Shown here: positions 1 through 10,362 of the stretch, piece by piece
Position numbering within the stretch: the first letter of the stretch is position 1
How the letters are laid out: each line of letters starts with the position of its first letter
From: Amaricoccus sp.
GTDB taxonomy: Bacteria > Pseudomonadota > Alphaproteobacteria > Rhodobacterales > Rhodobacteraceae
Assembly: GCF_017993425.1 (NCBI RefSeq)
Contig: NZ_JAGOMQ010000011.1
Span: 1 to 64,000 of the forward strand
Length of the DNA stretch: 64,000 nt
Direction of reading: 5' to 3'
Translations under genes and position numbers: made by a program
The notes under the pieces: generated by a model
Database searches by the model: none
What the model was told of the DNA's origin: nothing
What the model saw: the letters and a program-made list of their open reading frames with translations, nothing else

Positions 1-61
1 GGGGGCGACGGGGGCGGGCGGGGCGGCTATGGTAGGCGCCGAGACGGAGGGGAGGAACCAG

Positions 62-727
62 ATGCGACCGCAGGCGACGCCGGTAACCCATATCGAGGAT
101 GACCGCTTCCGCGTGACCGAATGGCGGTTCGAGCCGGGCGCCGAGACCGGCTGGCACCGCCATGGCCACGACTACGTCATCGTGCCGCTGACCGACGGCG
201 AGCTGCTGCTGGAGGAGCCGGGGGGCGCCGCCCGGCGGGCGCCGCTCGCGCGGCACGCGCCCTATTCCCGCCGCGAGGGCGTCGAGCACAACGTGGTGAA
301 CGGGGGCGCCGGGCCGCTCGCCTTCCTCGAGGTGGAGGTGGTGGACGACGCGCTCGCCGCCGCCCGCCATGCGACGCTGGAGCGCTTCATCGACGCCTGG
401 AACGCGCGGGACGTCGACGGGCTGATGGCCTGCATGGCCGCGGACTGCGCCTTCCAGGCCTTCGCCGGACCGGACGCCGAGGGCCGCCGCCATGAGGGGC
501 GCGACGCCGTGCGCGCCGCCTACGCGGCGGTGTTCGAGGCCTGGCCCGAGGCGGCCTGGCGGGACGGAACCCATCACGTGGACGGGGACGCCGGCGTCTC
601 GGCCTGGCGCTTCACCGGGGTGGATCGCGAGGGGCGGCGCGCCGACGTGCGCGGCTGCGACCTCTTCGCCTTCGAGGGCGAGCTGATCGCGCTCAAGGAC
701 AGCTACCGCAAGGTGCGCTCCGGCTGA
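62..727 (+). CDS. cupin plus SnoaL-like two-domain protein
   Basis: 221 residues. Residues about 17-95 form a small cupin barrel, with the metal-type histidines in GWHRHGHDY and a later EHN. Residues about 100-215 look like an NTF2/SnoaL polyketide-cyclase-like fold (LERFIDAWNARDVDGLM). The ATG at 62 is preferred over the ATG at 29 because a purine-rich GGAGGGGAGGAA lies just before it. The combination suggests a small cytoplasmic enzyme or ligand-binding protein, but the substrate cannot be named. It stands 200 bases before the pxpA-like operon on the same strand and may be unrelated to it. The domain split is a motif-based call and the function is unknown. Confidence 0.75.
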   Translation: MRPQATPVTHIEDDRFRVTEWRFEPGAETGWHRHGHDYVIVPLTDGELLLEEPGGAARRAPLARHAPYSRREGVEHNVVNGGAGPLAFLEVEVVDDALAAARHATLERFIDAWNARDVDGLMACMAADCAFQAFAGPDAEGRRHEGRDAVRAAYAAVFEAWPEAAWRDGTHHVDGDAGVSAWRFTGVDREGRRADVRGCDLFAFEGELIALKDSYRKVRSG

Positions 728-930
728 GCGCGGCCCGGGTATCCGTTCGCGTCCTGCGGCGGCGGGGGAGGGGGCGCCGGGCGCCCCGCGGCGCGGGCGG
801 GGGCCGATTTGCGGGCTCGCTTCCCGGGCCCCGGCCGGCGCCGCTTTACAACGGCGGGGCCGCCGTTGCAGGGTTGGGCGCAACCGGGGCGACAGAGCCC
901 GGGCGAGCGCGCTCGGCGGGGAGGGGCGGC

Positions 931-1659
931 ATGGCGACGATCAACTGCGACATGGGCGAGGGCTTCGGCCTCTACCAGATCGGCGACGACGCCGGGCTTA
1001 TGCCGCTCATCTCCGTCGCGAACTGCGCCTGCGGCTTCCACGGCTCCGACTTCAACCACATGCAGAAGACCGTCCGCCTCGCCAAGGCGAACGGCGTCAA
1101 GGTCGGCGCCCACCCCTCGCTCCCCGATCTGCAGGGCTTCGGGCGGCGCGAGATGAAGATCGGCCGCGAGGAGCTGGCGGCCTGCCTGATCTACCAGATC
1201 GGCGCGCTGACCGGCTTCCTGAAGGCCGAGGGCATGGCGCTCAACCACATCAAGCCGCATGGCGCGCTCTACGGCATGGCGGCGCGCGACGCCGAGGTGG
1301 CGAACGCCTGCGCCGACGCGGCCGACGTCTTCGGCGTGCCGCTGATGGGGCTGGCCGGCACGCTGCACGAGACGGTGTGGAAGGACGAGCGCGGGCACGG
1401 GTTCCTCGCCGAGTTCTTCGCCGATCTCGACTATTCCGACGAGGGCAAGCTGATCATCACCCGCGAGCACGACGCGAAGGACCCGGCGAAATGCGCCGAG
1501 GCGGCGCGGCTGGCGGTGGTCGAGGGCAAGCTCGTCACCGTCGGCGGCAAGACGCTGCCGGTGAGCGCCACCACGGTCTGCGTGCATTCCGACACGCCGA
1601 ACGCCGTGGCGATCGCCGAGGCGGTGCGCGCGGCGCTCCGCCCGCATCTCGACGCCTGA
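931..1659 (+). CDS. pxpA: LamB/YcsF family, 5-oxoprolinase subunit A-like
   Basis: 242 residues, the normal size for the family. Signature segments are NCDMGEGFG at the N-terminus, ANCACGFHGSD near 30 and GAHPSLPDLQGFGRR near 65. In PxpABC this subunit works with PxpB and PxpC in the ATP-dependent opening of 5-oxoproline to glutamate. The start at 931 is the ATG that puts NCDMGEG at the very N-terminus, with GGGGAGGGGC upstream. It is the first gene of a five-gene operon in which a biotin carrier and biotin carboxylase sit between it and the pxpB/pxpC homologues. That order suggests the substrate may be carboxylated during the reaction, so the 5-oxoproline assignment is an inference from family name. 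Confidence 0.88.
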   Translation: MATINCDMGEGFGLYQIGDDAGLMPLISVANCACGFHGSDFNHMQKTVRLAKANGVKVGAHPSLPDLQGFGRREMKIGREELAACLIYQIGALTGFLKAEGMALNHIKPHGALYGMAARDAEVANACADAADVFGVPLMGLAGTLHETVWKDERGHGFLAEFFADLDYSDEGKLIITREHDAKDPAKCAEAARLAVVEGKLVTVGGKTLPVSATTVCVHSDTPNAVAIAEAVRAALRPHLDA

Positions 1660-1706
1660 CGCCGGCGCCCGACGCCGCCCCCAGAACACGCCAAGAGGAG
1701 GGACCC

Positions 1707-1943
1707 ATGGCCACCGAGATCCTCTCGCCGCTCCCCGGCACGTTCTACCGCCGCTCCTCGCCCGAGGCGGCCGCCTACAAGTCCGAGGGCGACGCCGTCG
1801 CGGTCGGCGACGTCATCGGGCTGATCGAGGTGATGAAGAGCTTCCACGAGGTGAAGTCGACCGCCGCCGGCACGCTGAAGCGCTTCCTCGTCGACAACGA
1901 GGACGCGGTGATGGCGGGCGACGCCATCGCCGAGCTCGAGTAG
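1707..1943 (+). CDS. biotinyl carrier domain protein (BCCP-like)
   Basis: A 78-residue stand-alone biotinyl/lipoyl domain. The biotin acceptor lysine is in EVMKSFHEVK near residue 36, a variant of the usual EAMKM motif, preceded by a PLPGTFYR half-barrel. Ordinary AccB proteins are about twice as long, with an N-terminal linker that this one lacks. AAGAGGAGG stands just ahead of the ATG. It lies one base before the biotin carboxylase and 47 bases after the pxpA-like gene, so it probably swings carboxybiotin between the neighbouring biotin carboxylase and the PxpB/PxpC-like carboxyltransferase pair rather than serving fatty-acid synthesis. Confidence 0.88.
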   Translation: MATEILSPLPGTFYRRSSPEAAAYKSEGDAVAVGDVIGLIEVMKSFHEVKSTAAGTLKRFLVDNEDAVMAGDAIAELE

Positions 1944-1944
1944 C

Positions 1945-3312
1945 ATGGCCGCCCGCGGCAAGCTCCTCGTCGCCAATCGCGGCGAGATCGCCGTCCGGGT
2001 GATCCGCGCCGCCCAGGAGCTCGGGCTCGCCACCGTGGCGGTCCATTCCAAGGCCGACGCCGACAGCCTCGCCGTCCGCCTCGCCGACGAGGCGGTGGAG
2101 ATCGGCCCGGCGATGGCCTCGAAGTCCTACCTCAAGGTCGACGCGATCCTCGACGCCGCGAAGGCGACCGGGGCTACGGCGGTCCACCCCGGCTACGGCT
2201 TCCTCGCCGAGAACGCGGGCTTCGCCGACGCGGTAGAGGCGGCCGGCCTCGCCTGGATCGGCCCTTCCGGCGCGGTGATCCGCAAGATGGGCGACAAGGT
2301 CGCCGCCCGCGAGGCCGCGGCGCAGGCCGGCGTCCCCACCGTTCCGGGCTCCGAGGGCCTGATCTCCGGCTTGCGCGAGGCGAGGAGCGTCGTCGCCCAT
2401 ACCGGCTTTCCGGTGATGATCAAGGCGGCGGCCGGCGGGGGCGGCCGGGGCATCCGCATCGCCCGCTCCGAAGAGGAGTTCGAGCGGCTGATCCCGCAGG
2501 CCTCGGCCGAGGCCCAGGCCGCCTTCGGCGACGGCGGGCTCTATGTCGAGAAGCTGGTCGAGAGGGCGCGCCATGTCGAGGTGCAGATCCTCGGCGACGG
2601 CGCGCGCGTCGTCCACCTCTGGGAGCGCGAGTGCTCGCTGCAGCGCCGCCGCCAGAAGGTCTGGGAGGAGGCCCCGTCGCCCTCGCTCGACCAGGAGACC
2701 CGCGAGCGGCTCTGCGCCTCGGCGGTCGACCTCGCCGAGGCGGTCGGCTACCGCGGCGCCGGCACGCTCGAATACCTCTACGACGACGCCAGCCACGCCT
2801 TCTACTTCATCGAGATGAACACCCGCATCCAGGTCGAGCACCCGGTGACCGAGATGATCACCGGGCTCGACCTCGTGCGCGAGCAGATCCGCGTCTGCCT
2901 CGGCGCGCCGCTGCGCTGGCGCCAGGAGGACATCCCGCTCCGCGGCTGCGCCATCGAGGTCCGGCTCAACGCCGAGGACCCGGCCCAGGACTTCCGCCCG
3001 CATCCGGGCGCGGTCGAGTCGCTGCGCGTCCCCGGCGGCCCGGGGGTGCGCTTCGACACCATGCTCTATCCGGGCTACGTGGTGCCGCCGTTCTACGACT
3101 CGCTCCTCGGCAAGCTGATCGTCCACGACGAGGACCGCCCCGCCGCCATCGCCCGCCTCGCCCGCGCGCTCCGCGAGCTGGAGATCGGCGGGCTGCCGAC
3201 GACGCGGCCGCTGCACCTCGCGCTCGCCGCCGACCCGGACGTCGCGGCGGGCCGCTTCGACACCACCTGGCTCGAGCGCTGGCTCGAGGCCAACGCCGGC
3301 ACACTGACCTGA
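1945..3312 (+). CDS. biotin carboxylase (AccC-like)
   Basis: 455 residues, typical of single-subunit biotin carboxylases. The N-terminal Rossmann part begins LLVANRGEIAVRVIRAAQE. The ATP-grasp glycine loop (AAAGGGGRGIR) lies near 160-170 and the active-site strand FIEMNTRIQVEHPVTE near 287-302. The C-terminal biotin carboxylase domain follows from about 335. It carboxylates carrier-bound biotin with ATP and bicarbonate. The start is one base after the biotin-carrier stop. Placement between a carrier and KipI/KipA-type genes, not near accB or other fatty-acid genes, argues for a dedicated carboxylase for a small nitrogen or lactam substrate. The family call is secure; the substrate is inference. 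Confidence 0.92.
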   Translation: MAARGKLLVANRGEIAVRVIRAAQELGLATVAVHSKADADSLAVRLADEAVEIGPAMASKSYLKVDAILDAAKATGATAVHPGYGFLAENAGFADAVEAAGLAWIGPSGAVIRKMGDKVAAREAAAQAGVPTVPGSEGLISGLREARSVVAHTGFPVMIKAAAGGGGRGIRIARSEEEFERLIPQASAEAQAAFGDGGLYVEKLVERARHVEVQILGDGARVVHLWERECSLQRRRQKVWEEAPSPSLDQETRERLCASAVDLAEAVGYRGAGTLEYLYDDASHAFYFIEMNTRIQVEHPVTEMITGLDLVREQIRVCLGAPLRWRQEDIPLRGCAIEVRLNAEDPAQDFRPHPGAVESLRVPGGPGVRFDTMLYPGYVVPPFYDSLLGKLIVHDEDRPAAIARLARALRELEIGGLPTTRPLHLALAADPDVAAGRFDTTWLERWLEANAGTLT

Positions 3313-3323
3313 AGGGAGGGGGG

Positions 3324-4193
3324 ATGCGCTATTCCTTTGGCGGCGACGAGCATGTCTTCGTCGAGGTCGACGAGAGCATGTCGCTCGAGGCCTTCTTCAA
3401 GGCGCTCTACATCACCAACGCGGTGCGCGAGGCCAACATCGCCGGCGTGACCGAGATCTGCCCGGCCAACGCCTCGTTCCAGGTGAAGTTCGACCCCGAC
3501 GTGATCGCGCCCGACGCGATGATGGCGGAGCTGAAGCAGCTCGAGGACAAGGCGGCGCATGCGCCCTCGGAGATCGAGACGCGGATCATCGAGCTGCCGG
3601 CGTTCTACAACGATCCCTGGACGCACGAGACGCTGATGCGGTTCCGCGACCGGCATCAGGATCCGTCCGGGACCGACCTCGACTACGCGGCGCGGGTCAA
3701 CGGCAAGGGCTCGGTCGAGGAGTTCGTCGCCGCCCATGCCGGGGCGCCGTGGTTCGTCTCGATGGTCGGCTTCGTCGCCGGCCTGCCGTTCCTCTACCAG
3801 ATGGTCGAGCGGTCGCGGCAGCTCGAGGCGCCGAAATACGTGCGCCCGCGCACCGACACGCCGGCGCTGACCATCGGCCATGGCGGCTGCTTCACGGCGA
3901 TCTACTCGGTCCGCGGCGCCGGCGGCTACCAGATGTTCGGGATCATCCCGACGCCGATCTACGACCCCAGGAGCGAGCACAAGTACATCCCGGCGGATAC
4001 GATGTGCCTGTTCAGGCCGGGCGACATCGTCAAGTTCCGCCCGATCGACCGCCCCGAGTACGAGGCGATCCAGGCCCAGGTCGCGGCAGGCAGGTATGCG
4101 CCGAAGATGGTCGACGTGACCTTCTCGCTCGACGCCTTCCACAAGAACCCGGACGAGTACAACGCGAAGCTGATGGGGGCGCTCAATGGCTGA
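3324..4193 (+). CDS. PxpB/KipI-type carboxyltransferase subunit, long form
   Basis: 289 residues, longer than the usual ~220-240 residue PxpB/KipI. The C-terminal part carries the family core GHGGCFTAIYSVRGAGGYQ (about 190-208), then GIIPTPIYDP and FRPGDIVKFRPI. The N-terminal ~130 residues hold the KipI-type half beginning RYSFGGDEHVFVE. Homologues are allophanate hydrolase subunit 1 and the carboxyltransferase part of urea carboxylase. GGGAGGGGGG precedes the ATG at 3324. Its last eight bases overlap the start of the next gene, so the two are probably translationally coupled and form a heteromer. The extra length resembles urea-carboxylase-type proteins more than minimal PxpB; this is a judgement by eye. 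Confidence 0.82.
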   Translation: MRYSFGGDEHVFVEVDESMSLEAFFKALYITNAVREANIAGVTEICPANASFQVKFDPDVIAPDAMMAELKQLEDKAAHAPSEIETRIIELPAFYNDPWTHETLMRFRDRHQDPSGTDLDYAARVNGKGSVEEFVAAHAGAPWFVSMVGFVAGLPFLYQMVERSRQLEAPKYVRPRTDTPALTIGHGGCFTAIYSVRGAGGYQMFGIIPTPIYDPRSEHKYIPADTMCLFRPGDIVKFRPIDRPEYEAIQAQVAAGRYAPKMVDVTFSLDAFHKNPDEYNAKLMGALNG

Positions 4194-5172
4194 CATCGAA
4201 GGCGCCATCGAGGTCAAGGCTCCCGGCCTCGCCACCACCGTCCAGGACCTCGGCCGTCCGGGCTACTACCATCTCGGCATCCCGCTCTCGGGGGCGATGG
4301 ACCAGCTGGCGCTGGTCGCGGCCAACCTGCTCGTCGGCAATCCCGAGGGCGCGGCGGGGCTCGAGGCGGTGTTCCTGGGGCCGGAGCTGGTGTTCCACCG
4401 CGACGCGGTGGTGGCGATCTGCGGCGCGGAGATGCCGCCGAAGCTCGACGGGACGCCGGCGCCGCTCTGGGAGAGCTTCGCGGTCAAGGCGGGGCAGACC
4501 TTGTCCTTCGACTTCCTCAAGGCGGGGGCGCGGGCCTATATCGCGGTCGCGGGCGGGATCGACGTGCCGGTGGTCCTCGGCAGCCGCTCGACCTATCCGC
4601 TCGGCGCGCTGGGCGGGCATGAGGGCCGGGCGCTGAAGGCGGGCGACCGGCTGGCGGTCGGCGCGGGCGGGGGCCGGGCCGGGCGCTCGGTGCCGGCGGA
4701 GCTGCGGCGCGGGCCGACGGGGGCGCCGGTGGAGCTCCGGATGCTGCCGGGCCTCTACTGGCACCGGGTGACCGAGCCGTCGCATGCGGCTTTCTTCGAG
4801 GACGTCTGGAAGGTGGCCCCGGAGGCCGACCGCATCGGCTACCGCTTCCGCGGCGGAAGGCCGCTCGACTACGTGCCGCGCGAGCCGCCGTTCGGCGCGG
4901 GCTCGAATCCGTCGAACATCGTCGACGCCTGCTATCCCTACGGCTCGATCCAGGTGCCGGGGGGCGCCGAGCCGATCATCCTGCACCGCGACGCGGTTTC
5001 GGGCGGCGGCTACATGATGGTGGGAACGGTGATCTCGGCGGACATGGACCTGATCGGCCAGCTCCAGCCCAACGTGAAATGCCGCTTCGTCGAGGTGGAC
5101 ATGGAAGGCGCCCTCGCCGCCCGCCACGCCCGCGCCCGGGTCCTCGACGCGATCCGCGCCGCCCTCGCCTGA
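4186..5172 (+). CDS. PxpC/KipA-type biotin-dependent carboxyltransferase subunit
   Basis: 328 residues, typical for KipA/PxpC or allophanate hydrolase subunit 2. Family marks are LATTVQDLGRPGYYHLGIPLSGAMD near the start (also the start of urea carboxylase carboxyltransferase domains), LEAVFLGPEL, and GPDD/PVELR segments in the middle. The start overlaps the upstream gene by eight bases. It should pair with that protein to make a carboxyltransferase or lactamase acting on the product of the biotin carboxylase. It is the last gene of the operon; no transporter or regulator is attached. Specificity for 5-oxoproline versus urea-like substrates cannot be read from the sequence. Confidence 0.85.
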   Translation: MADIEGAIEVKAPGLATTVQDLGRPGYYHLGIPLSGAMDQLALVAANLLVGNPEGAAGLEAVFLGPELVFHRDAVVAICGAEMPPKLDGTPAPLWESFAVKAGQTLSFDFLKAGARAYIAVAGGIDVPVVLGSRSTYPLGALGGHEGRALKAGDRLAVGAGGGRAGRSVPAELRRGPTGAPVELRMLPGLYWHRVTEPSHAAFFEDVWKVAPEADRIGYRFRGGRPLDYVPREPPFGAGSNPSNIVDACYPYGSIQVPGGAEPIILHRDAVSGGGYMMVGTVISADMDLIGQLQPNVKCRFVEVDMEGALAARHARARVLDAIRAALA

Positions 5173-5478
5173 GCCCCTCCGCCGGTCGCCGGCGGCCTTG
5201 CGGCCGCCGCCGCCCGCCGGACCCGCGGCGCCGCGTCGGCGTCGCGAGGGCTCCGCCGTCCCGCCCGCGGCGCGCTGCGGCGGGGCGCGGGTTTCGCCGT
5301 CTCCCTGACCCGAGGTCCCACGCGGCGGGGAGCGGGCCGCGGGAGGGTCACAGGCCTGCGCCTTACGTCGCCCCGAGGGCCTGCGCCGCCCGTCGCGATG
5401 CTCGGGCGCGCACGATGTCCGGGAAGGGGCCTGGCGAGCCGCCGCAGGCGCGCGGTCCCGGGTCGGGAGGCGGCCTCG
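5173..5478. other. gene-free spacer between convergent genes
   Basis: About 300 bases of extremely GC-rich DNA between the 3' ends of the pxpC-like gene and the aldo/keto reductase. It contains many short GC palindromes. I saw no clear terminator T-run, no repeat shared with other intergenic regions and no convincing small ORF. Confidence 0.5.
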
Positions 5479-6540
5479 TCAGGCCTCCTCGTCCAGATGC
5501 CCGCGCAGCAGGCTCGCCTCGCCCGGGCCGAGGCGGTCGGCGATGGCGCGGGCCTGATGCCAGTGGGGGTAGAGGAGGCGCGGCAGGCTCACCTTGTCGA
5601 GCCGCGCCCGCTCCTCGGCCGTCAGCCGCAGCTCCGCCGCCCCGAGGTTGCGCGCCAGCTGCGCCTCGGTGCGCGCCCCGAGGATCACCGAGGCGATGCT
5701 CGGCCGGCCGAGCAGCCAGGCGAGCGCCACCTCGGCCGCCGAGGCGCCGCGGCCCCCGGCGATCTCCACCAGGACCTCGATCGTGTCGTAGAGCCGGTCC
5801 TCGTCGGAGAGCGGCGGCTCGTGCCAGTCGTTGAGGTGCCGCCCGCCCTCCTCGGGCGCCTTGCCGCGGCGGTACTTGCCCGAGAGCAGCCCGCCCGCCA
5901 GCGGGCTCCAGACCAGCGTGCCGAGGCCCTGGTCGATCCCCGCCGGGATCAGCTCGTATTCCGCGTCCCGGCTCTCCAGCGAGTAGTAGATCTGCTGGCT
6001 GACCGGCGGCACGAACCCGCCGGCCGCCGCCGCGGCGGCCGTCTTGACGATCTGCCAGCCGGCGAAGTTCGACACGCCCCAGTAGCGGACCTTGCCCGAG
6101 CGCACGAGCGTGTCGAAGGCCTCCAGCGTCTCCTCGACCGGGGTCAGCCCGTCCCACTGGTGCGCCTGATAGAGGTCGATATGGTCGACGCCGAGCCGCT
6201 TCAGGCTCGCCTCGCAGCCGGCGACGATGTGGGAGCGCGACAGGCCGTGGTCGTTCGGCCCCTCGCCCATGCGGAAGCGCACCTTGGTGGCGACGAGCAG
6301 CCGCTCCCGCCGGCCCTTGATCGCCGCCCCGAGGATCTCCTCCGAGCGCCCGCGGGAATAGGCGTCGGCGGTGTCGATCAGGTTCACCCCGGCGTCGAGG
6401 CAGGCGTCGAGCAGGCGCTTCGCCTCCTCGACGTCGGTCGCCCCCCATTTGCCGAGCGCGCCGACGCCGCCGAAGGTGGCGGTGCCGAAGGCGAGCGAGG
6501 AGACCAGAAGGCCGGAGCGGCCGAGCTGGCGGTATTCCAT
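5479..6540 (-). CDS. aldo/keto reductase
   Basis: 353 residues, NAD(P)H-dependent (alpha/beta)8 barrel oxidoreductase. The catalytic set is visible: the aspartate and tyrosine in NLIDTADAYSRGRSEE, the lysine in LLVATKVRF, and the histidine in YQAHQWDG. The C-terminal cofactor-binding stretch reads SIASVILGARTEAQLARNLGA. The ATG at 6540 has GGGAGG six bases ahead, better than the ATG at 6546 which abuts it. The closest relatives by eye are bacterial YajO/Tas-like reductases; the physiological aldehyde or ketone is unknown. It is a single gene, with 277 bases of G+C-rich spacer before the next gene. Confidence 0.88.
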   Translation of the reverse strand: MEYRQLGRSGLLVSSLAFGTATFGGVGALGKWGATDVEEAKRLLDACLDAGVNLIDTADAYSRGRSEEILGAAIKGRRERLLVATKVRFRMGEGPNDHGLSRSHIVAGCEASLKRLGVDHIDLYQAHQWDGLTPVEETLEAFDTLVRSGKVRYWGVSNFAGWQIVKTAAAAAAGGFVPPVSQQIYYSLESRDAEYELIPAGIDQGLGTLVWSPLAGGLLSGKYRRGKAPEEGGRHLNDWHEPPLSDEDRLYDTIEVLVEIAGGRGASAAEVALAWLLGRPSIASVILGARTEAQLARNLGAAELRLTAEERARLDKVSLPRLLYPHWHQARAIADRLGPGEASLLRGHLDEEA

Positions 6541-6823
6541 GGACATCCTCCCGAAGCGGTCCTTGCCGGCGATCCTTCCGCCGATCCGCGCGCCGGCGCA
6601 ACCCGGGGCCGGGCGCTGGCACGCCGGGGTCGACGGGGCGCGCCCCGTCGGACGCCGGTCATCCGGCCGTCCGTCCGCCATCCCTTTGCCGCCCTTTGCC
6701 GCCCGTCGTCGGTCGCAGTCAGTCGTCAGGCGCAAGGCGCCACGGGCCGGTCGGCGCCGGTCGCCCCGGTCCCCGGTCGACCGCCGTCGGCGGTCCGCCG
6801 CGAACCCGCCGTCAGCGGCGCCC

Positions 6824-7567
6824 TCAGCCCCCCGTGCGCGCAATCAGCGCCAGCGCCGCGGCGGGGTTCGCCGCCTTGTGCCCGCTGATCACGTAGAGGT
6901 AGACGTCCCGCCCCGCCGCCGCCCAGCCCTTCGCCCGCGCCGCCCAGCCGTCGAGCGCCGCCTCGGAATAGCCGGCCTCATGCCCCTCCGTGGTGCCCAT
7001 GATCCGGGCGTAGACGAAGTCCTCCGTCCCGCCCTCGATCACCGGATACTCGCTGTCCCCGGCCAGCACCACCGCGACGCCGCGCTCGCGCGCCTGCTCG
7101 CCGAAGCCGTCGGCGAAGCTCGGATGCCGCGCCTCGACGGCATGGCGCAGCTTGCGCTCGCCCGCCTTCTCCGGCAGCAGGTCGAGGAAGGCCGCCATCT
7201 CGTCGCGGTCATATTTCTTGGTGGTCGCCAGCTGCCAGTTGATCGGGCCGAGCCGGTCGCCGAGCTCCGCGATCCCGCTGTCGATGAACCAGCCGACGCT
7301 CTCGCCCGCCTCGCCGAGGGCGCTGCGATTGGTGGCGTAGCGCGGCCCCTTCAGCGCGAAGACGAAGCCCTCGGGCGTCTCCGCGCGCCACTTCGCGAAG
7401 GTCGCGGGCTTCTGGGTGCGGTAGAACGTGCCGTTGATCTCGATCGACGAGAGCTTGCCGGCCATGTATTCGAGCTCGCGCTTCTGCGGCAGCTTCTCCG
7501 GAAAGAACGTCTTCCGCCACGGCTCGAAGGTCCATCCCCCGACTCCGATCCTGATCCTGCCCGCCAT
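6824..7567 (-). CDS. DUF72 (YecE-like) family protein
   Basis: 247 residues, full length for DUF72. Recognisable segments are GVGGWTFEPWRKTFFP at the N-terminus, SSIEINGTFYRTQ near 40, GFVFALKGPRYATN near 68 and VLAGDSEYP further on. The family has a TIM-barrel-like fold and no established reaction. The start has GGGGAG eight bases upstream. The gene is isolated: the next gene upstream ends 650 bases away, beyond a repeat and an AT-rich patch that probably contains its promoter. Confidence 0.88.
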   Translation of the reverse strand: MAGRIRIGVGGWTFEPWRKTFFPEKLPQKRELEYMAGKLSSIEINGTFYRTQKPATFAKWRAETPEGFVFALKGPRYATNRSALGEAGESVGWFIDSGIAELGDRLGPINWQLATTKKYDRDEMAAFLDLLPEKAGERKLRHAVEARHPSFADGFGEQARERGVAVVLAGDSEYPVIEGGTEDFVYARIMGTTEGHEAGYSEAALDGWAARAKGWAAAGRDVYLYVISGHKAANPAAALALIARTGG

Positions 7568-7740
7568 GACGTTCTCCCCGGCCGACTCGCGGCCTCGCGG
7601 GGGCACTGAACCATCAACCGCGGCCCGGCGAAACCGCCGCGGCTTGCTCTCGAACCTCGGGGGCCGGCGCCGCGCGCCCTGGGCGACGTCGGCGGCGGTT
7701 TCCTGCGAGCGGGCGTCGGAACGCCGCGGCGCAATGGCAC

Positions 7741-7900
7741 GCTGCACGACGGCGGCAAGGGTCGACGAGCGGCGCCGTCCTGCCTCGCGACGGCTCCCGC
7801 AGGTTGACATGCGCATGTCAACCTGCTCGACGCGGAGCGGTTCGGGCGGGGAGGGCGCCAGTTTCAAGTGAGTCGAGCGGCGCCGCGAAATGCGTCGCTG
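7741..7900 (+). repeat. palindrome-centred dispersed repeat, copy 1
   Basis: A perfect 28-base palindrome at 7799-7826, with core GACATGCGCATGTC and outer arms beginning GCAGGTT. It is followed by the conserved block CTCGACGCGGAGCGG and, about 57 bases from the palindrome centre, by TGAGTCGAGCGGCGCCGCG. Upstream, the block from CGCTGCACGACGGCGG to GCGACGGCTCCC is shared with the copy near 48.9 kb. Related copies lie at 13441-13540 and 48888-49040. No coding capacity is evident. It sits between the DUF72 gene and acs. Confidence 0.8.
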
Positions 7901-7903
7901 CCA

Positions 7904-7985
7904 ATGATGCAATGATTTTCACCATTTATATTCAAAATATTTCGAAATATATTTGCGCACAAATTCAGGAATACCTTGACCCGGC
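7904..7985. promoter_or_regulatory. AT-rich patch with 14-base palindrome
   Basis: An abrupt low-GC patch inside very GC-rich DNA. It contains the perfect palindrome ATATTTCGAAATAT at 7937-7950 in a TATATT-rich context. It lies upstream of the DUF72 gene (minus strand) and downstream of acs. It could be a promoter or operator for the DUF72 gene, or an insertion scar. No matching copy was found in this window. Confidence 0.35.
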
Positions 7986-8188
7986 GCCGTGATGTTGCTG
8001 TGCGCGGTCCGCGGCCCGGCCTCGTCAACGTCAAGACGGTCGGACCTGTCGATCCCGCCAATCAAACGGAGCAGATCAAGCGAGTCCGGTATGACCCCTT
8101 CGCGCGCGTGCGAGGTCGGGTCCTCGGTCGCGCCCCACGGGCCGGCCCCCGGCTGGCGTGACGGATCCCCCGAGGGCCGGGGAAACGC

Positions 8189-8215
8189 CCCCGCCCGGAT
8201 CGGATCCGGGCGGGG
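8189..8215 (-). terminator. hairpin after acs
   Basis: A perfect inverted repeat with 13-base arms (CCCCGCCCGGATC and its complement) around one base, starting nine bases beyond the acs stop codon. Only a short T-run follows on the minus strand (CGTTTCC), so it may terminate weakly or stabilise the mRNA 3' end. Confidence 0.5.
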
Positions 8216-8223
8216 CAGGGGCC

Positions 8224-10167
<1,944 letters not shown>

Positions 10168-10222
10168 GGGCAGCTCCTTCCCGATTGTCTCCGACGCGGC
10201 GCTGCGGCCGCTTTCGCGCAGG

Positions 10223-10251
10223 TTTATAAGGTCTCGACGTGGCCTTGTAAA
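10223..10251 (-). promoter_or_regulatory. candidate acs promoter with inverted repeat
   Basis: Nine-base arms TTTATAAGG and CCTTGTAAA (one mismatch) are separated by 11 bases. Read on the minus strand they supply TTTACA and TTATAA with a 16-base spacer, a good -35/-10 pair about 55 bases ahead of the acs start. The symmetry could also be an operator for a response regulator. Function is inferred from position and sequence only. Confidence 0.45.
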
Positions 10252-10362
10252 ACATCATGTCTGCTGCACTGCACCATGAGCTGGATCAAGGCGCCGCCCG
10301 TTCCCGTCTTGAAGAATGGCCGCCCGGGCGCCTATCCTCGCCGCCGGACCGGGGGGACGCCG

